A DNA stretch of 64,000 nt from Isochrysis galbana (lineage: Eukaryota > Haptophyta > Isochrysidales > Isochrysidaceae). Positions 9,879 to 21,680 of the stretch are shown piece by piece. The stretch spans positions 300,939 to 364,938 of the forward strand of contig CM030941.1 in assembly GCA_018136815.1 (NCBI GenBank). Direction: 5' to 3'. Position 1 is the first letter of the stretch; the number at the start of each line of letters is the position of its first letter. The position numbers and the translations under genes were made by a program. The notes beneath the pieces are model-generated. The model did no database searches. It was not told where the DNA came from and worked only from the letters and a program-made list of their open reading frames with translations.

Positions 9879-10946
9879 ATGGCGGCCTGGGTTCCGCTGG
9901 CTCTCTTTCCCTTCCTTCTCTGTCTCTCGTCTCCGATGGGCGCACGGAGCGAGGCGCTGGGCGCGAACGAGACGTGGCTGTCTCGGGCGCTCTCCGCGCC
10001 AAACCCGTGCGGCCACGAGCAGCACCACTGGAGGCAGAAGGAGGGGAAGCACTGGAGACCTTCCGACTTCCGTTGCGCTTACGCGTCTGCTCGCCAGTCT
10101 GCCTCGCTGCGCTCGCTGCTGCACGAGCGCGTGAGGGATTGGGTGCGACTGCTCACGCTGCGCCTCTCCAGCTCCCGCTACTGGCTCGGCGGCAAGCTGC
10201 CCACAAGCCCACTCAGGCACGTCTGCCCGGCCAACTTCACCGACTTTGCGGGCAGGCAGTCGCAGGCGAGCTGCGACACCTTCTGGCCGCGGCCGGCCGA
10301 CCGGCCGTGCGTGGCCTTCATCATTGGCATCGGGGGAATCTGGGAATATGCAGAGACCGCGTTGCTCCACGGCTGCCGTGTCCACGCCTTTGATCCGACG
10401 GAGGAGCTCCGCGCTGCACATGAGGCAGGAGCGAACAAGCTCGGCGAGAAGGTGACTTTCCACTTTGTCGGCCTAGGAGGCGACTCATCGCAGACCCAGC
10501 ACACGACAGCGCAGGCCTACGGACACTTGCGCAATGATATGCGCTCTTTGGACGAGCTTGTCCACTTGGCCGCGAAAGCCTCGGATTCCCAATCGTCGTC
10601 AGCCCCTATGGACGCGATGCCCGATGTCCTATCAATTGACTGTGAAGGCTGTGAATGGGCAGCGTTGGAGAAGGTGGCCAAATCGTCAAGTGAGGTGTTG
10701 CGCCGAGTGCGTCTCCTCACACTTGAGGTTCACGTGTCGCCGACCATGCAGCCGCCGACACCGGAACAGCTTGTGAACGTATTCGACTTGTTGTTCATTA
10801 CGCATGGCTTCCGTTTGTGGTGGGCAGGGGTCAACAAGGGGTGGCCGTTTGACTGGAAGGCTGTGGATTATCTGGCATTCGCAGGTCTTCCCCTCGACAC
10901 CTGCTGCTACGAGCTCGCGTTTGTGAAGCCGGAAGCCTTGCATTGA
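9879..10946 (+). CDS. METTL24-like (FkbM/Methyltransf_22 type) methyltransferase with signal peptide
   Basis: A 355-residue intronless protein. The N-terminus (MAAWVPLALFPFLLCLSSPM) is a plain signal peptide or anchor, which suggests action in the secretory pathway or outside the cell. The SAM-binding region is near 145-175: CVAFIIGIGGIWEYAE, then CRVHAFDPTEELRAA. The signature VLSIDCEGCEWAALEKV near 255-270 matches the acidic/ExxEW motif of METTL24 and FkbM-like methyltransferases; KVTFHFVGLGG and VRLLTLEVHV are further conserved strands. Length is similar to animal METTL24 (about 366). The methyl acceptor is not predictable; carbohydrate or lipid O-methylation is typical of FkbM relatives. 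I took ATG 9879 because the open frame upstream starts with a TTG. Confidence 0.72.
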   Translation: MAAWVPLALFPFLLCLSSPMGARSEALGANETWLSRALSAPNPCGHEQHHWRQKEGKHWRPSDFRCAYASARQSASLRSLLHERVRDWVRLLTLRLSSSRYWLGGKLPTSPLRHVCPANFTDFAGRQSQASCDTFWPRPADRPCVAFIIGIGGIWEYAETALLHGCRVHAFDPTEELRAAHEAGANKLGEKVTFHFVGLGGDSSQTQHTTAQAYGHLRNDMRSLDELVHLAAKASDSQSSSAPMDAMPDVLSIDCEGCEWAALEKVAKSSSEVLRRVRLLTLEVHVSPTMQPPTPEQLVNVFDLLFITHGFRLWWAGVNKGWPFDWKAVDYLAFAGLPLDTCCYELAFVKPEALH

Positions 10947-13060
10947 TGCAAACCGCTGATAGGACCGGATAGATGTGTAGCACAATCATTTTTAGGTTGG
11001 TGGAGTGGAGTGAAGAAATAGGTGGAAAATATGTGGAATGAAGATGCTCATTGGGACGTAGGCCGGCTGTATTCGATTGTTGATGGTCATCTTTGGAGGA
11101 TGTACGTCCAAGTGGCAGGCCATCCTTGCTGCGGCGATTGGCAATGCATATGCATTACGATCAGGCCGGTAGTTGCGCACGGAGTGCAGTCCTCCTCGTC
11201 CAAGAGCAAGGCATGATGAAGCACACGTTTCACATCAACAACGCATTGCGCTTTGGTGTTTTGATGGTACGCGAGGGCACCGTGCAGTGTGCAATCGATG
11301 CGCGAGAACAGGCGGGAGCTCCCAAATAAATGAGGGACGTGTGGGAGTGCGGATTTCGTCGGTCCCCGTACCGGGGATTCAACGGCAGCTTACCGAGTCC
11401 CGTTTAAATTTAAATTGCAATAAACGGGCGGAGTGAAAGGTTGGCGACAGGCGGAGGAGTGGAAGGAGCAGTGCAAGCTCGCCCCGGGGACCCCTCTCAA
11501 AGTAAGGTTCCCCGGCGGGCGCCATTGCTTATGCTGTGGAGGATTGCTTGGGCTAGACCGGCCTGGCCCCCAACGGCCAACGAACGGCCGCTCCCACTCG
11601 CTCAACTGTACGACGGCAAGAGCTCGCTCCCGCCCTCCCCCCCGGTGGCCTTTTCTCTGGCAAGTCTTCAATGTACGTTGTGCATTGGCGACTGATTGGG
11701 TTTTCGCCCAATGAACTTGTGGGGTGACGGATCCGAGGTTACCACTGCCTCGGATGGGAACGGAGGGAACGGAAGGGAAGCGGCGAGAGGCGCGGCGGAA
11801 GTTGGGCAGTGGCCAATGACGGGCTGGACCACCTCCTCAGCAGAGAAAGGCGGGAGGACGGGCTTGGGCGAGGGCGAGCGCGACGACGGAGCGGACATGG
11901 CTGGGCGGATCGGGATGGATAGGCTGGGGCTGAGGGATTGGAGAAGTTTGGTATTGAGGTAGTGTTGAGAACGAGGGACGAGAACGGGAACGAGAACGAG
12001 GACGAGAGCGACGAACGAAGAACGACAGACGACAGACGGCTAGGGGCCGATGGACCGACGAGATGACACTACACTCACATCAACACCCTCCACACTAACG
12101 TATCCCTATCACGGAACGCACATGAACCCGCTGGCAGATCGAACAAGGAAGAGAATGCCGACAAGAGAGCGACGGGGCGACGGACGATCCGACGGCTACC
12201 ATTATATCCACGTGGCCAAGCAGCTTCTACAGGCTTCTTTCTACTCGGAATATGAATATGCTCTAGCTCTGGACTGATCGCCCAGGCATGGAGATCAAGG
12301 GAGTAGTAAGCACGTGTCGATGAAGACCAAGGAAGTAGCGAGCATCTTGCTTGCTAAAGTACACCCTCAAGAACCTCAAGCGTCTAGACTCTATAAGTCT
12401 AACACCTCTGTAAGCTTCTAGACTTTATTAAGTCTACCAGCTACTCCATGGCTAAGCTACGAAAAGCTATAGGTAAAGTGCACGCCGCTGTGCTCGCGTT
12501 GAGACGCTATTCGCCGATGAATCTTGTAGGATCTTCACTAAGCATGGATGAATCCCTTTCGCGCCTTTTCTGTGTGCAATCCTTCTCTAGGACGACGAGT
12601 TCTCTTCTGGCCAATTGGTTCCTTCTTTGCTCTCTCTGTTGACCCACCGTGGCTTTCGCTCCGGTGTTTATTACGTGTTGCCCTTGTTTATGTTAGAAAG
12701 TGGTGTGGCGTGTCTTCGTACGCAGCCAGCAGCCGTCGCAGCGCTCTGCGATCGAAGCCATGCCGTGACCCCTCGTACCCTTGAGCCCCTACTGCCTTGT
12801 GTGTGGTCTCTCGCTAGAAATCACCCACTAGAGATTGATTCAATCTGTTCCTATGGACCCATCACCGCTCACCGCCCTCTGCACCGCCAACTCCGCCCTC
12901 GCCGCCGCGCGCGGACCCCGTCACCACTGCACCCGTGCCCAAGCCTTCCCAAGTATCTTCACCCGCTACCCAAGTTGATAGGCCGCCTACGGACGCGTGG
13001 GTTGCCAAGGATGGAGTCTCAGGAGCCTTACCCGGATCCTGGGAACAGTCCATCTCCACA
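10947..13060. other. No gene supported
   Basis: About 2.1 kb without a convincing coding region. Frames here are short and in conflicting phases. There are two neighbouring hairpins at 12385-12436, and GA/AG-rich degenerate repeats (ACGAGAACGAGGACGAG) at 11960-12040. A spliced transcript cannot be excluded because exon-like sequence appears just downstream. Confidence 0.4.
12385..12436. repeat. Two adjacent TAGACT/AGTCTA hairpins
   Basis: TAGACT-5 nt-AGTCTA at 12385-12401 and TAGACT-6 nt-AGTCTA at 12419-12436 form two 6-bp stems 17 nt apart within otherwise featureless sequence. Confidence 0.55.
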
Positions 13061-13061
13061 G

Positions 13062-13460
13062 TGTGGCGCCGACAACTACGCTAACGTCACCCGGCCGAAT
13101 GGGCTGGAGTGCCCAACTTTCGAATGCGACCGGGCGAGCCGCCGGCGCTTTCTCGGTCATCCACTGAGATAGAATGCCCCAGCAGACACCATATCCAAAG
13201 ATGCCGCCCTAGCAGCCACGCCAATCGCCGCCGCCGCCCGCGCGCATTGCGCCGTAGTCGGCCGTGTGTGGCGCCGACAACTACGCTAACGTCACCCGGC
13301 CGAATGGGCTGGAGTGCCCAACTTTCGAACGCGACCGGGCGCGCTTGGTGCGAAGAGGCTCGGGCTGGACGGCCAAGAAGTATATTAAGAGTCTGCGCTG
13401 CCCCGGCGTCAACGAGTCCGCGAACGCGATGCACTTGGCGACCGCCTCGGTGGATGGCAC
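13062..13460 (+). pseudogene. Exon-like sequence containing a 75-bp partial duplication
   Basis: A 75-bp block (13062-13136) recurs at 13267-13341 with one mismatch. Both encode the same peptide start (CGADNYANVTRPNGLECPTF). The second copy stays open through GWTAKKYIKSLRCPG and ATASVDG and ends at a consensus donor GTAAGT at 13461. The first copy is preceded by an acceptor-like CCATCTCCACAG but soon diverges. The GWTAKKYIKSLRC stretch vaguely recalls SAND-type DNA-binding modules, which I would not assert. It is either an exon of an unassembled gene or a relic; neighbouring exons were not found. Confidence 0.35.
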
Positions 13461-13461
13461 A

Positions 13462-14317
13462 GTAAGTCCTGCGGTGGCAGCGCAGCGCGCGAAGAGGGCT
13501 GTATGGCAATGCTCGCCACGATTCCCGAGCGCGCGGGTAGGTAGTCTGCGGGGTTGGGAGGAAGCGTACTGATAGTGTGGATGGGGTTCTGCGCGTAGGA
13601 GCGCGTAGGCAAGCCGGTGTCATCCTCCTCAGGTTGGGGTTGGAAGTGATGTGGGGTGGGGCTGGCGGCCATGCTGCGTGGGCAGGTGAAGCAGAAATCG
13701 GCCGAGTGAGGTGGCACGAAACGCCGGTGAGACAGCCGTCGGGTGTCCCCGGACCATTCAGTCCGAACACCATCGACAAGGGGGGCTGACCGCCGCCGTG
13801 CTCTCGCTGGAGCGCGGCGAAGGTCGGCCTGTCAGGCGGGTCGGTCGCCATCGCTCTGCCTCGGATTCGGATTAGAGCGGGGAGAGAGACGAGGGGAAAT
13901 CTTCCCCCGGTCCGACGATAAAAAATGTGGGCCTCCGGATCAACAAGAGTTTTTTTTCAACCCACTCTCCCCCACCTCTATCGTGCGCTTGGCGTGTTGT
14001 TGCATGGCTAGTGGCAGTGGCGGCACCAATATTCCAGTACTTTTATATTAAACGCAAAATCAAATATTCGATGTTGCCATGAGCGACGAGAAGATTGCAC
14101 AGCACACGGTCCGGGCGCGCCGTGCGGCGAAGACACATCAAGGGGTGCACGGTAAACTGGCCATCCATTGAGCAGATCGCGGCAAAATACCAGAACATAG
14201 TCGTGCAACTAAACGACGCGCCAACAATGCCGAATTGCACAAGTCCCTAGGGCAGCAAGCACGCGCACTTACGTCTTGTAGCCTGTGCCAAGCCGGCGAT
14301 CGTGGTCAAATTGCACT
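13462..14317. other. No gene seen; 3' flank of the EF-hand gene
   Basis: No recognisable protein. A more AT-rich stretch at 14040-14075 lies about 250 nt beyond the stop of the minus-strand EF-hand gene and may hold its transcript end, but no canonical AATAAA was found in a convincing place. Confidence 0.35.
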
Positions 14318-17300
14318 TCAATGTCGCATTGGCGTCACGGGCAACATGTATGCAGCCTCATAAGCAGCAGCAGCAAGTGCGCGAGGTGTGTATGGAGACG
14401 GGACCTTTGTTGGGGTCATCGGCTTGCGCGCGGCACGGCGCGCATCTGCCAGAAGCGCTGCGCGCGCTCGCGCCGTCCCAACTCTGCCCTCAGCTACCGA
14501 GAGCGCTGCTCGTGCTGCATAGGCTGCATGAGGTAGAGAGGGCGTTGCATGATCCGAGTAGACGGGGTCCCTGGCATACGGCGAGGAAAGCTCGGGAACT
14601 ATTGTTGAATTGCAGGGTGTATGCTTGACACCATGGCAATGATGGAGCGACGGAGACAAATGCCCCGCAGCTGATGCCGCAAGGAGGTAAGCCTCATAGC
14701 CTGAGGGTGGCGGGCCATCACCGGGAGTTGCCAAAGCCCCATGAAGATCATTGGCGCTATCGGGGCCAACATAAGGTGCACTTGGCGGCGGCTTGTAGTA
14801 TGGATTGGCACTAGGCGGCAATTGCGATGCGGAGTCGCCATAAACTGCAGCGTCCGTAGTCCCGGTGTGGGAAAGAAGGGCGGAATTCCTGTCGCTTTTC
14901 GCGGTCGGCTGATTGTGGATTGCGAGGGCCATGCGGCGGAACATAGGCATGTCAATGGTCTGCACACGCTTGGACGTCAGGTCGGCGATGAGTTGCGAGG
15001 CGAGCGCCGACGAGGTGTCAATGCCGGCACGGATGAGTGCGGCGCGCAAAGATGAGGTCGGAATCGTTCCCGACAAGGCCGGGTCGAAAGAGCGGAACGC
15101 GGCAACGAGCGCTCCGTCAGGGGCCGACGATTGCTCATCCGTGGGTGCGAGGTGGGCACGTAGCTTGGACAAGAGCGAAGTGAATTCGAAAATGTCGAGA
15201 GAGCCGGACCCATCGGCATCAAATTGCCGGAGGATCTGTGGATAAGGGAAAGGCGTTCGTATCGGATTGCTCGCGAAGGCTCACAAATGCGCTCGCTTCG
15301 CTGCATCTGAAGTATATGTGCAATTCCTAGTGGGCAGTAGCGCGCCTGAGAGGCCTCGGAGGAGTTTGTTTGGAGGTTGAGTGAGTTGAGGGCGTTCCGA
15401 AGTTCACGTGTGGAAATGGAGCCCGACCTTAGGAGGGGTGGGGACGTGCGGGTGGAATTGGAATAGGACGGCTGAAGGGGCTAAGAACCATGGGCGGAAG
15501 CGAGACGGCCATCGGCTGCAAGAGGCGGCTCGCCTGTCTTTGTCGAAACGATCCAGGACTGCCTTCGCCTCGAACGCGTGCGCCCCGTCAACTTCAAAGG
15601 CAGAAAATGCGCCACTCGCCTGTACCAAGGAAACAATGTGGCGTTCCAGTTGAGTCGGATGGTGTGCGGAGGAACATAAAATTAGTAAAGCCGGTGTAAT
15701 GGATACCAGAGGTTGCACGGGTGAGACGATATGAATTCAGTCAAGCGAAGGGCGAAATGAGCACAAGGTGGGTTGCGCGCATTTCTAGCAGCATAAACAC
15801 ATCTGGAGTGCGACGGCCAAAAGTAGTAGTATGCTCGCTTAATTGGGGAGAGCGGCCGCCTAAGTTGTAGAGGCACGTGCGGTGCACCATGACACGCGCT
15901 CAAGCTCGTCGGCAGGGCAAAGCACGCAGGCGGCACCTCAAGTTTGGCGACAAAGTCGGAGAACTGATGGAAGTCGAGGCCAGCTACGCCGTCGCTATCG
16001 GCCCGAGCGAAGCTGCTAATGATACTGTGTTTCACCTACGCATCGCAGCACGGCAGTCCTTATAGTGAAGTTGTGACGACGTGAGCCATCGGACGTGTCG
16101 CAGCATGTGGAGGCTCTTCGTTGGAGGGGCGACAAAAGATCGCGCTCGAAGCGTCGGCACAGCGCGGAGCAGGACGGCCACGCTGACGGCGGCGCCTCAA
16201 CGTTGAGCGCTTCGGCATCGCGCGCTCGACTCACCTGCACCTTCATGGACTTGAGAGCCTTGATGATGTCGGTGACAGCGACGCGCCCAACTTGCCTCAC
16301 ATCTAGCTGCTCGAACGCACGCCTCAAAGACTCCGCACGCGAGCGGGCGTCCTTTTGGGCCTGGTCAATCTGCGCTGCGCTAGGTAGAAGGGGGCCCACC
16401 GGCAGAATCGGCGGCGGCACTTGCTCTGGCCGTGTGGTGATGTGAAATGATGGCGGTACCCCAGCTATTTGCGCCTGCGCGTGGGGGCTCACGCATTGCG
16501 CGTAGCTAGACTGCTCGTATCTCAACTGGCTGTAGGCCGAGGGTACCGTGTAGTAGGCAGGATTAGATCTTGCTGCCACAGCATTTGCATCGCAAGACGC
16601 GTAGCTGCGCATGCCGGCGGGCGAGGCGTGGTCGTTGTCGCCAGGGCTTGCGGAGTGGTGAGATGCAACCAGCTGCGTGTTCATAGTGGGAGCCGTTACG
16701 TGCCGCGAGAATGGGACCGCGCGCGGGAGGGCCGCTGCGAGCAGCGGATGCTCGGTATCGGCAGTCAGTACCTCGGACCTGTCGAAACGGGAGAGCGTGC
16801 GCAAGAGCACATAGACCGGCTCCGTGGAGGGCAAGCCGCCCTCGGGTGGCGTGCCTCCCTGGGGCGTTGTGCCCTCCTTGGGCTGCATCGGAGCGCAACC
16901 CGGCGATTGCAGCGGCCGAATTGCAGTCAACTCATATAGAAACGGCCCTGGGAGGGTCCATGCCGTCCCGCCAGCTCGTACCGGGGCCCCCTCGGGTGTG
17001 TGGAAGTACGCGGAACCGTCGAAGAGGGTAGCGTCGCTGACCCTGCGCGTGGCGTGCATGTCGCTCGCAGAGAGGAGGATGCGAGCGTTGGTGTTGTGCA
17101 CCTGAGGCGGTGATATGAGTGGCGGCCTTCGGCCGTGTACGAACAGACAAGGCGGGAGTGGCGTGGGCAAGAGGTGCGCGAGGGATGCTCGTTGCGCGGA
17201 CTCTCACCTCAAGCATTTCGAGAGTCTGGTGCGCATCCACATAAAACGAAAAGATCATCCCTGGTTCCATGCGGAGAGCCACCTTCTTCTCGGTGAGGAT

Positions 17301-20300
17301 AGCGTCGACACCGTCGGCCAGCGCCTCCTCCGAGGCTTGACCAGCGCCGTTTGTGTCGATGGCCGCGAGGCCACCGCCAGCCATACTCCCTTGGCCATCG
17401 GCTCCGGCGCCCTGCCGCTTACGGACGCCGGCAAGACGAGCCGACGCCTCATTGATCAGGGCAACATGGAGGGCAGCAAACGTGGGTAGGTCGATCGCAC
17501 CATCGACCGGCTTGCCGAGCGCTTCTGCATGCACTCTCGATAGCACCGACGCGCTTGTGGGCTTGATCCCCAGCCCCTCGATCGCTTGGGCCGCCGCTTC
17601 CAGACTGAGCGAGCCGCCGCCGGTCCCGTCAGCGTCGGCAGCGACAAAGGCGCCGCGCACTGCCCGAGCAAAGCTCAGAGCCGCGCCAGCGTTGACAGAG
17701 TACAAAACATGACCAATGACCACTTTCGGCTCCGTGCCGCCGTCTTTGCCACTCACTCTGGGAGCCATAAGAGGCGCCTGTGCATAATCCACATCTACCT
17801 CGAGCTCACCCAGCTCAATCTCTGTAGTGCCGATGACTCGTCCGCTAGGCTCAGTGACCGTGATGCTGAGCGGGAGGGAGGGACGCGGCGCGGCGGCTCG
17901 CACGTAAGAAGGCTCTTGGAAGGAACGTATATCCTCAACGAGCTTGCAAAACTCAAGCAGCTCGAGCTTGCCGCCGCCATCAGCATCATATTTCGCCATC
18001 GCTTCGCGAGTGGCACCCATGTCGACGCCTGCGACAAATGCATGAAGAGGAAGGGGTGGTTGACGCCGCCGCGCTCTATCGCACCGGGAGGGAGGAACGG
18101 CGCTGAGACGATGCACAGAAGCGGATGTGGATGTTCCCTAACCTTCGAGGCCAAGCTGTCTGAGTGCCGGGCGGAGCTCGCGCGTGTCGATGTCTCCGGA
18201 CTTGTCCTTGTCAAAGAGCTCGAAGGCCTTGCGAATCTACACGGGTGGAGGAAGACGTATCAATGAACGGGGCGGGCCGAGCACCATGTGGCGCGCGGCT
18301 CGTGCACCGCCAGCGCGCCCACCCACCAGGCCACCAATCATCGTGCCCCGCCGCCCGCCCGTCGACCCCTCTGGCAGCGAATGGGCGCATTCGACGCACC
18401 GCCGGAGGCACGGCGCCCTTGTAACGGAAGAAAGTGGAGCGAAGCGCGACTTGGGCCTCGTCTGCGTTCAATGGCCAGCGGTGCTCCCACCCAAAGTCGG
18501 CGCATCCCCGACGCGGGTCGAAACGCGATGCCGATGATGAGGCGCGCGGCAGCCCGGCCAGCTGAGAGGGGGCGTCTACGTCGGCGGGCCCGAAACCGGC
18601 GGTTGCGGCCAAGGAGGTGACGTTGCGACTGTGTACGCCCGCGTCCAGGCTCACCTCGTGTAGGATGAATATGAGCGGTGGCGCGCGCTTGTGCGACGAG
18701 ACGGTGGCGCGGAACTTGGCCGTCTCTCCTTTGCGGGCGGACGCTCCACCACCACCCGCTGCTCGGTCCGCTAGCGGCGGCTCGCTCACGACTACCCGGC
18801 TGCCCAATCCCGCCTCGTTTCCACTCATGTTCGCGGCGGCGGGCGCGGGCTTTGGTCTGGCCGCCGGCTCGCCCCGCAGATTGGTGAACTTGGAGCGCAT
18901 GCTCTCCGCGCCTTGGCCGACATGGAAGCAACCAAGCAGCGCGTGCAACTTTCGACCAGGAGAGGACGCGGCGTCGATGCCGTCAGCCGATGGGGATAGC
19001 GCCAGTCGTAGCAAGAACTCCCAGAAGGCTGGTCGGCCTAGGCCATCGCGCTTCTCGTTGGGCGTGACCTTGCCGGTTGCCGCCTGCGAGAAGGCTGTGC
19101 GCACTGCATCCCGCGGCAGCACGACCGCTGCCGGGCTTGCCGCCTTGGTACTCGAGCGCGCGCTCGCCTGGACATGGAGGAGGCGGGTGGGTGACTGGGT
19201 GGTGGTTGGGTGTGTGTAGGTGGTGCCAATCCTGAGCGCCGAGCGCAAGAAGGACATCTGGTGCCCAAGCGGAAGAACGCAGCCGTGCCGGCCAAGCTCC
19301 CTTAGCTCGCCCGACGAAAGGAAACAACTCGCGGCACCGCGCGGCAGATGCCGCCTCCCAGCGCGGCGTCCCAGCGCATCTCGCCGCCATCGCGACCAGC
19401 GTGGCGCGCAGCGCACCAGCACGCCGAAGTCTCCGAGCATGTGGAAGGCCTCCTCGAGCTCGAGGGTGGGCGGCGCCCCAGTCGAGACTCCCGATCCCTG
19501 CAGCTTCGCGTAGAAGCTAAACAGGCGGTCAATGTCCTCCTTGCAACGCAATGCCTGCGCACTCACGTCGGCCGCGCCGATGACTTCTTCGATGCGCACT
19601 GTCGGTTTCGCCGTCACTGCGACACCCGTCGTCGACCTTGGACTCTCTGCTGACGTCGACACTTTGGACTGCTGCATCGACCTCGGACTCTCTGCGGACG
19701 ACGGCGTATTGGACTGCTGAAACTTGCGGACCTCGTCGGCGAGCTTCGCGAATTCTTCGAGGTCGAGCTTGCCTCCACCGTCTAGGGGGGGGGGGGGGGG
19801 CGGTGTCATCGGGACGAGGATGGGGAAGCACGGCTTGGCTGTGGCCGAACCAGACAGCTGACCAGCACGGAAAAATCCGCCAAAGTACTCCGGACCTTGC
19901 TCCCAAGCCATTCCGATGAGCCTGTGATCAGCCCGGTGTCTGCTCGTTGCCCCTTCAGTGGCCTCCCGTGTTCCACAAGGCGGTGTGGTCCTACATCCGA
20001 CATCCTTCTCCGCATTCCCCTACACCTACCCCCCTTCCCTGTCCTGTCATGCCGCGCAAGCTCCTTGGAAACGTAAGTGCACCACTTCTGGACATGGCTC
20101 CTTGGGCTTGCCCCTCAGTTCTGCTTGCGGGGCCGCTGAACATGAGACGCTGCCGAAGCCTGTGCTCATATGCGCCTTCTCTCACGTAAATCGCGAGCGG
20201 TGATGGAGCCGAGTGCCTGCGGCGTCCCGTTGGTCTCCGCGCGCATCGCTTCCCTTCACGCACATCCCTGAACTCCTACGGCATGGAGAGTAGCCGCAAA

Positions 20301-21023
20301 GCAGTCTCCGCAAATGGCAAGAGCTGCTAGCACACCATAATGCGTGCCCCGTGTGGCCTACTCATCTATCCCTAGCCCAAGCACCCTTAGCGCACTGCCG
20401 TCACCCACTCGCATGCCTTCCGTGCACGCCCGTATCTCGCCCAGCTTTAGCTCTCCCATGCATACGGGATGCAAGACACGACGCTGACGCTAGCACGTGG
20501 ACGGCAGCCATCGCGTACCCAGCATGGCCTCCCTCTCTGTCTCAAGGCCGAGAGGCCGCGACGCCTTTGCGGGCATCTCTCACCCAGTCTCCTCCCTTCC
20601 CACTACCCCCACAGCTCCCCTCCCCCCACCCCCCTCCACCCTCTGTATCCCATGGGATGCACACGGCCACACACAGAAGACAGAGCGAGCGAACCTCCCC
20701 CTCCCTCTGTCCCTCCGTCCCTCCCCCTCCCCCTCCCCCCCGCCCTCACAGGTGGAGAGGAGCCCCCCATAGAGCCTTCGCTTCCCCCCCCCCCCCCTCT
20801 CCCTCCTTCTCGTGGACAGACCTGCATCGTAGCGCGCCATTACGCCCCTTGTCGCCTCCCTGTCTGTCTCTAGCCCTAGAGCCTTCAGAGCCTTGCTCAG
20901 CTCTCTCACATCCAGATCTCCGGAGCCATCGCGGTCGAATGTGGAGAAGACGCGCCGGATGGACTCGTCGACGCTGACGTGCGGTGGGCGGGAGACAGAG
21001 CTCGCGGGAGCGTACCCCGACAT
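14318..21023 (-). CDS. Large multi-EF-hand calcium-binding protein
   Basis: Minus-strand gene modelled with nine exons: 21023-20822, 19781-19417, 19167-18400, 18236-18143, 18028-17208, 17101-16235, 16035-15937, 15619-15560 and 15235-14318, giving about 1,397 residues with all phases consistent. The donors at 18400 and 15560 are the least certain. EF-hand loops include [13 protein letters not shown] with [13 protein letters not shown] (across exons 1-2), [13 protein letters not shown] with [13 protein letters not shown] (exons 4-5), [13 protein letters not shown], and [13 protein letters not shown]. Several partner loops are degenerate ([28 protein letters not shown]). Between pairs lie beta-rich segments ([19 protein letters not shown]) that could be C2-like. 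The tail is Ala/Tyr/Pro-rich. No enzyme domain or membrane segment is seen, so it is probably a Ca2+ sensor or scaffold. Confidence 0.8.
19782..20821 (-). other. Intron 1 of the EF-hand gene
   Basis: A 1,040-nt intron that splits an EF-hand loop between its first and second calcium ligands (YDA then DGGGK). The donor is GTCTGT and the acceptor TAG is preceded directly by 16 consecutive C on the coding strand. The intron is CT/GA-rich; long frames within it are chance frames. Confidence 0.8.
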
Positions 21024-21025
21024 CC

Positions 21026-21065
21026 TCTCTCTCTCTCCCTCTCCCTCTCTCCCTCTCTCTCTCCC
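21026..21065. repeat. CT/GA tract at the EF-hand gene start
   Basis: On the sense (minus) strand this is a GA-rich tract ending 3 nt before the start codon at 21023. It matches the position of GA tracts before several other genes of the window. Confidence 0.7.
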
Positions 21066-21284
21066 CCTCGGGCCAGATCTCTCTCGGCCGTCTCCACCAA
21101 CACACGGCGCTCTTTCTTTAAGCTTTCGAGGCGTTTTATTCGTGAGAGGGGCGGTCCGTCCGGGGGAACCGGCGGCTGCCGCGCGTCGGCGGCGCGCCGT
21201 TCAAATCCTAACGTATGAACGTAAGGAGAGATTTGTTTTAAAAAAGGCGGGTCGCCCAATCAAAGGTACGGAGTACAGCGTGGG

Positions 21285-21460
21285 CCGCCCGTGGTAAAAA
21301 CAAAAGTCAAATCTACGAATTTCGAGACGAAAATCGGCGAACCAGGACTTGAGCCCAGGGAGAATCCGAATCTGCCCGCCTTGCGCGACCACGACGAACA
21401 TAGAAGACGGTATATGAAGAAGAAGGCTCGTGCTCATACCGAAATATTCATGCCTAAACA
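21285..21460 (-). repeat. tRNA-like dispersed repeat, copy 2
   Basis: Read on the minus strand: A-box-like TGGTCGCGCAAGGCGGGC, then CAGATTCGGATTCTCC, B-box-like GGGCTCAAGTCCTGG, TTCGCCGATTTTCGTCTCGA and a T-rich end (TTTTGTTTTTA). The order and spacing match a tRNA-derived SINE head. It shares most of its sequence with the 22930-23105 copy and less with 2850-3105. Confidence 0.5.
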
Positions 21461-21549
21461 TAGATGCTCCGTCAGGTATTCGGTCGTCAGGTTTCGGCTC
21501 CCTTAGCATGATATCAGGTCCTATTCTCAGCCGAATATCAGCCACTCAA

Positions 21550-21680
21550 CTACCGCTAAAACGATAGGGTCATGGAGCGCGCGCCGCCTCCCTCCCTCGC
21601 CGCCGCCGCCCTCGCTGACATCGACGATCTGCTGATGGACACGCCGCTGTCGCCGAAGCGACCGCGTCCAGACGTCTAGA
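21550..21680 (+). mobile_element. LINE 5'-end relic (hairpin, ATGGAGCGCGC start)
   Basis: Starts with CTACCG-loop-CGATAG (one mismatch) followed by ATGGAGCGCGC at 21573, the same 5' architecture as the LINEs at 30417, 49938 and 52813. The frame is short and contains MDTPLSPKRPR, shared with the relic at 40845, then stops. No reverse-transcriptase sequence follows. Confidence 0.65.

Noticed and set aside
11390-11962. Several overlapping 80-95-codon frames
   Set aside because: All are Pro/Arg-rich, occur on both strands over the same bases, and lack starts in context or recognisable motifs.
13087-13851. 254-codon minus-strand frame
   Set aside because: It is antisense to the duplicated exon-like block; composition is Arg/Pro/Ala throughout and no domain is visible.
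20351-20977. 208-codon Pro/Ser-rich plus-strand frame
   Set aside because: It lies mostly in intron 1 of the EF-hand gene and is a chance frame in CT-rich DNA.
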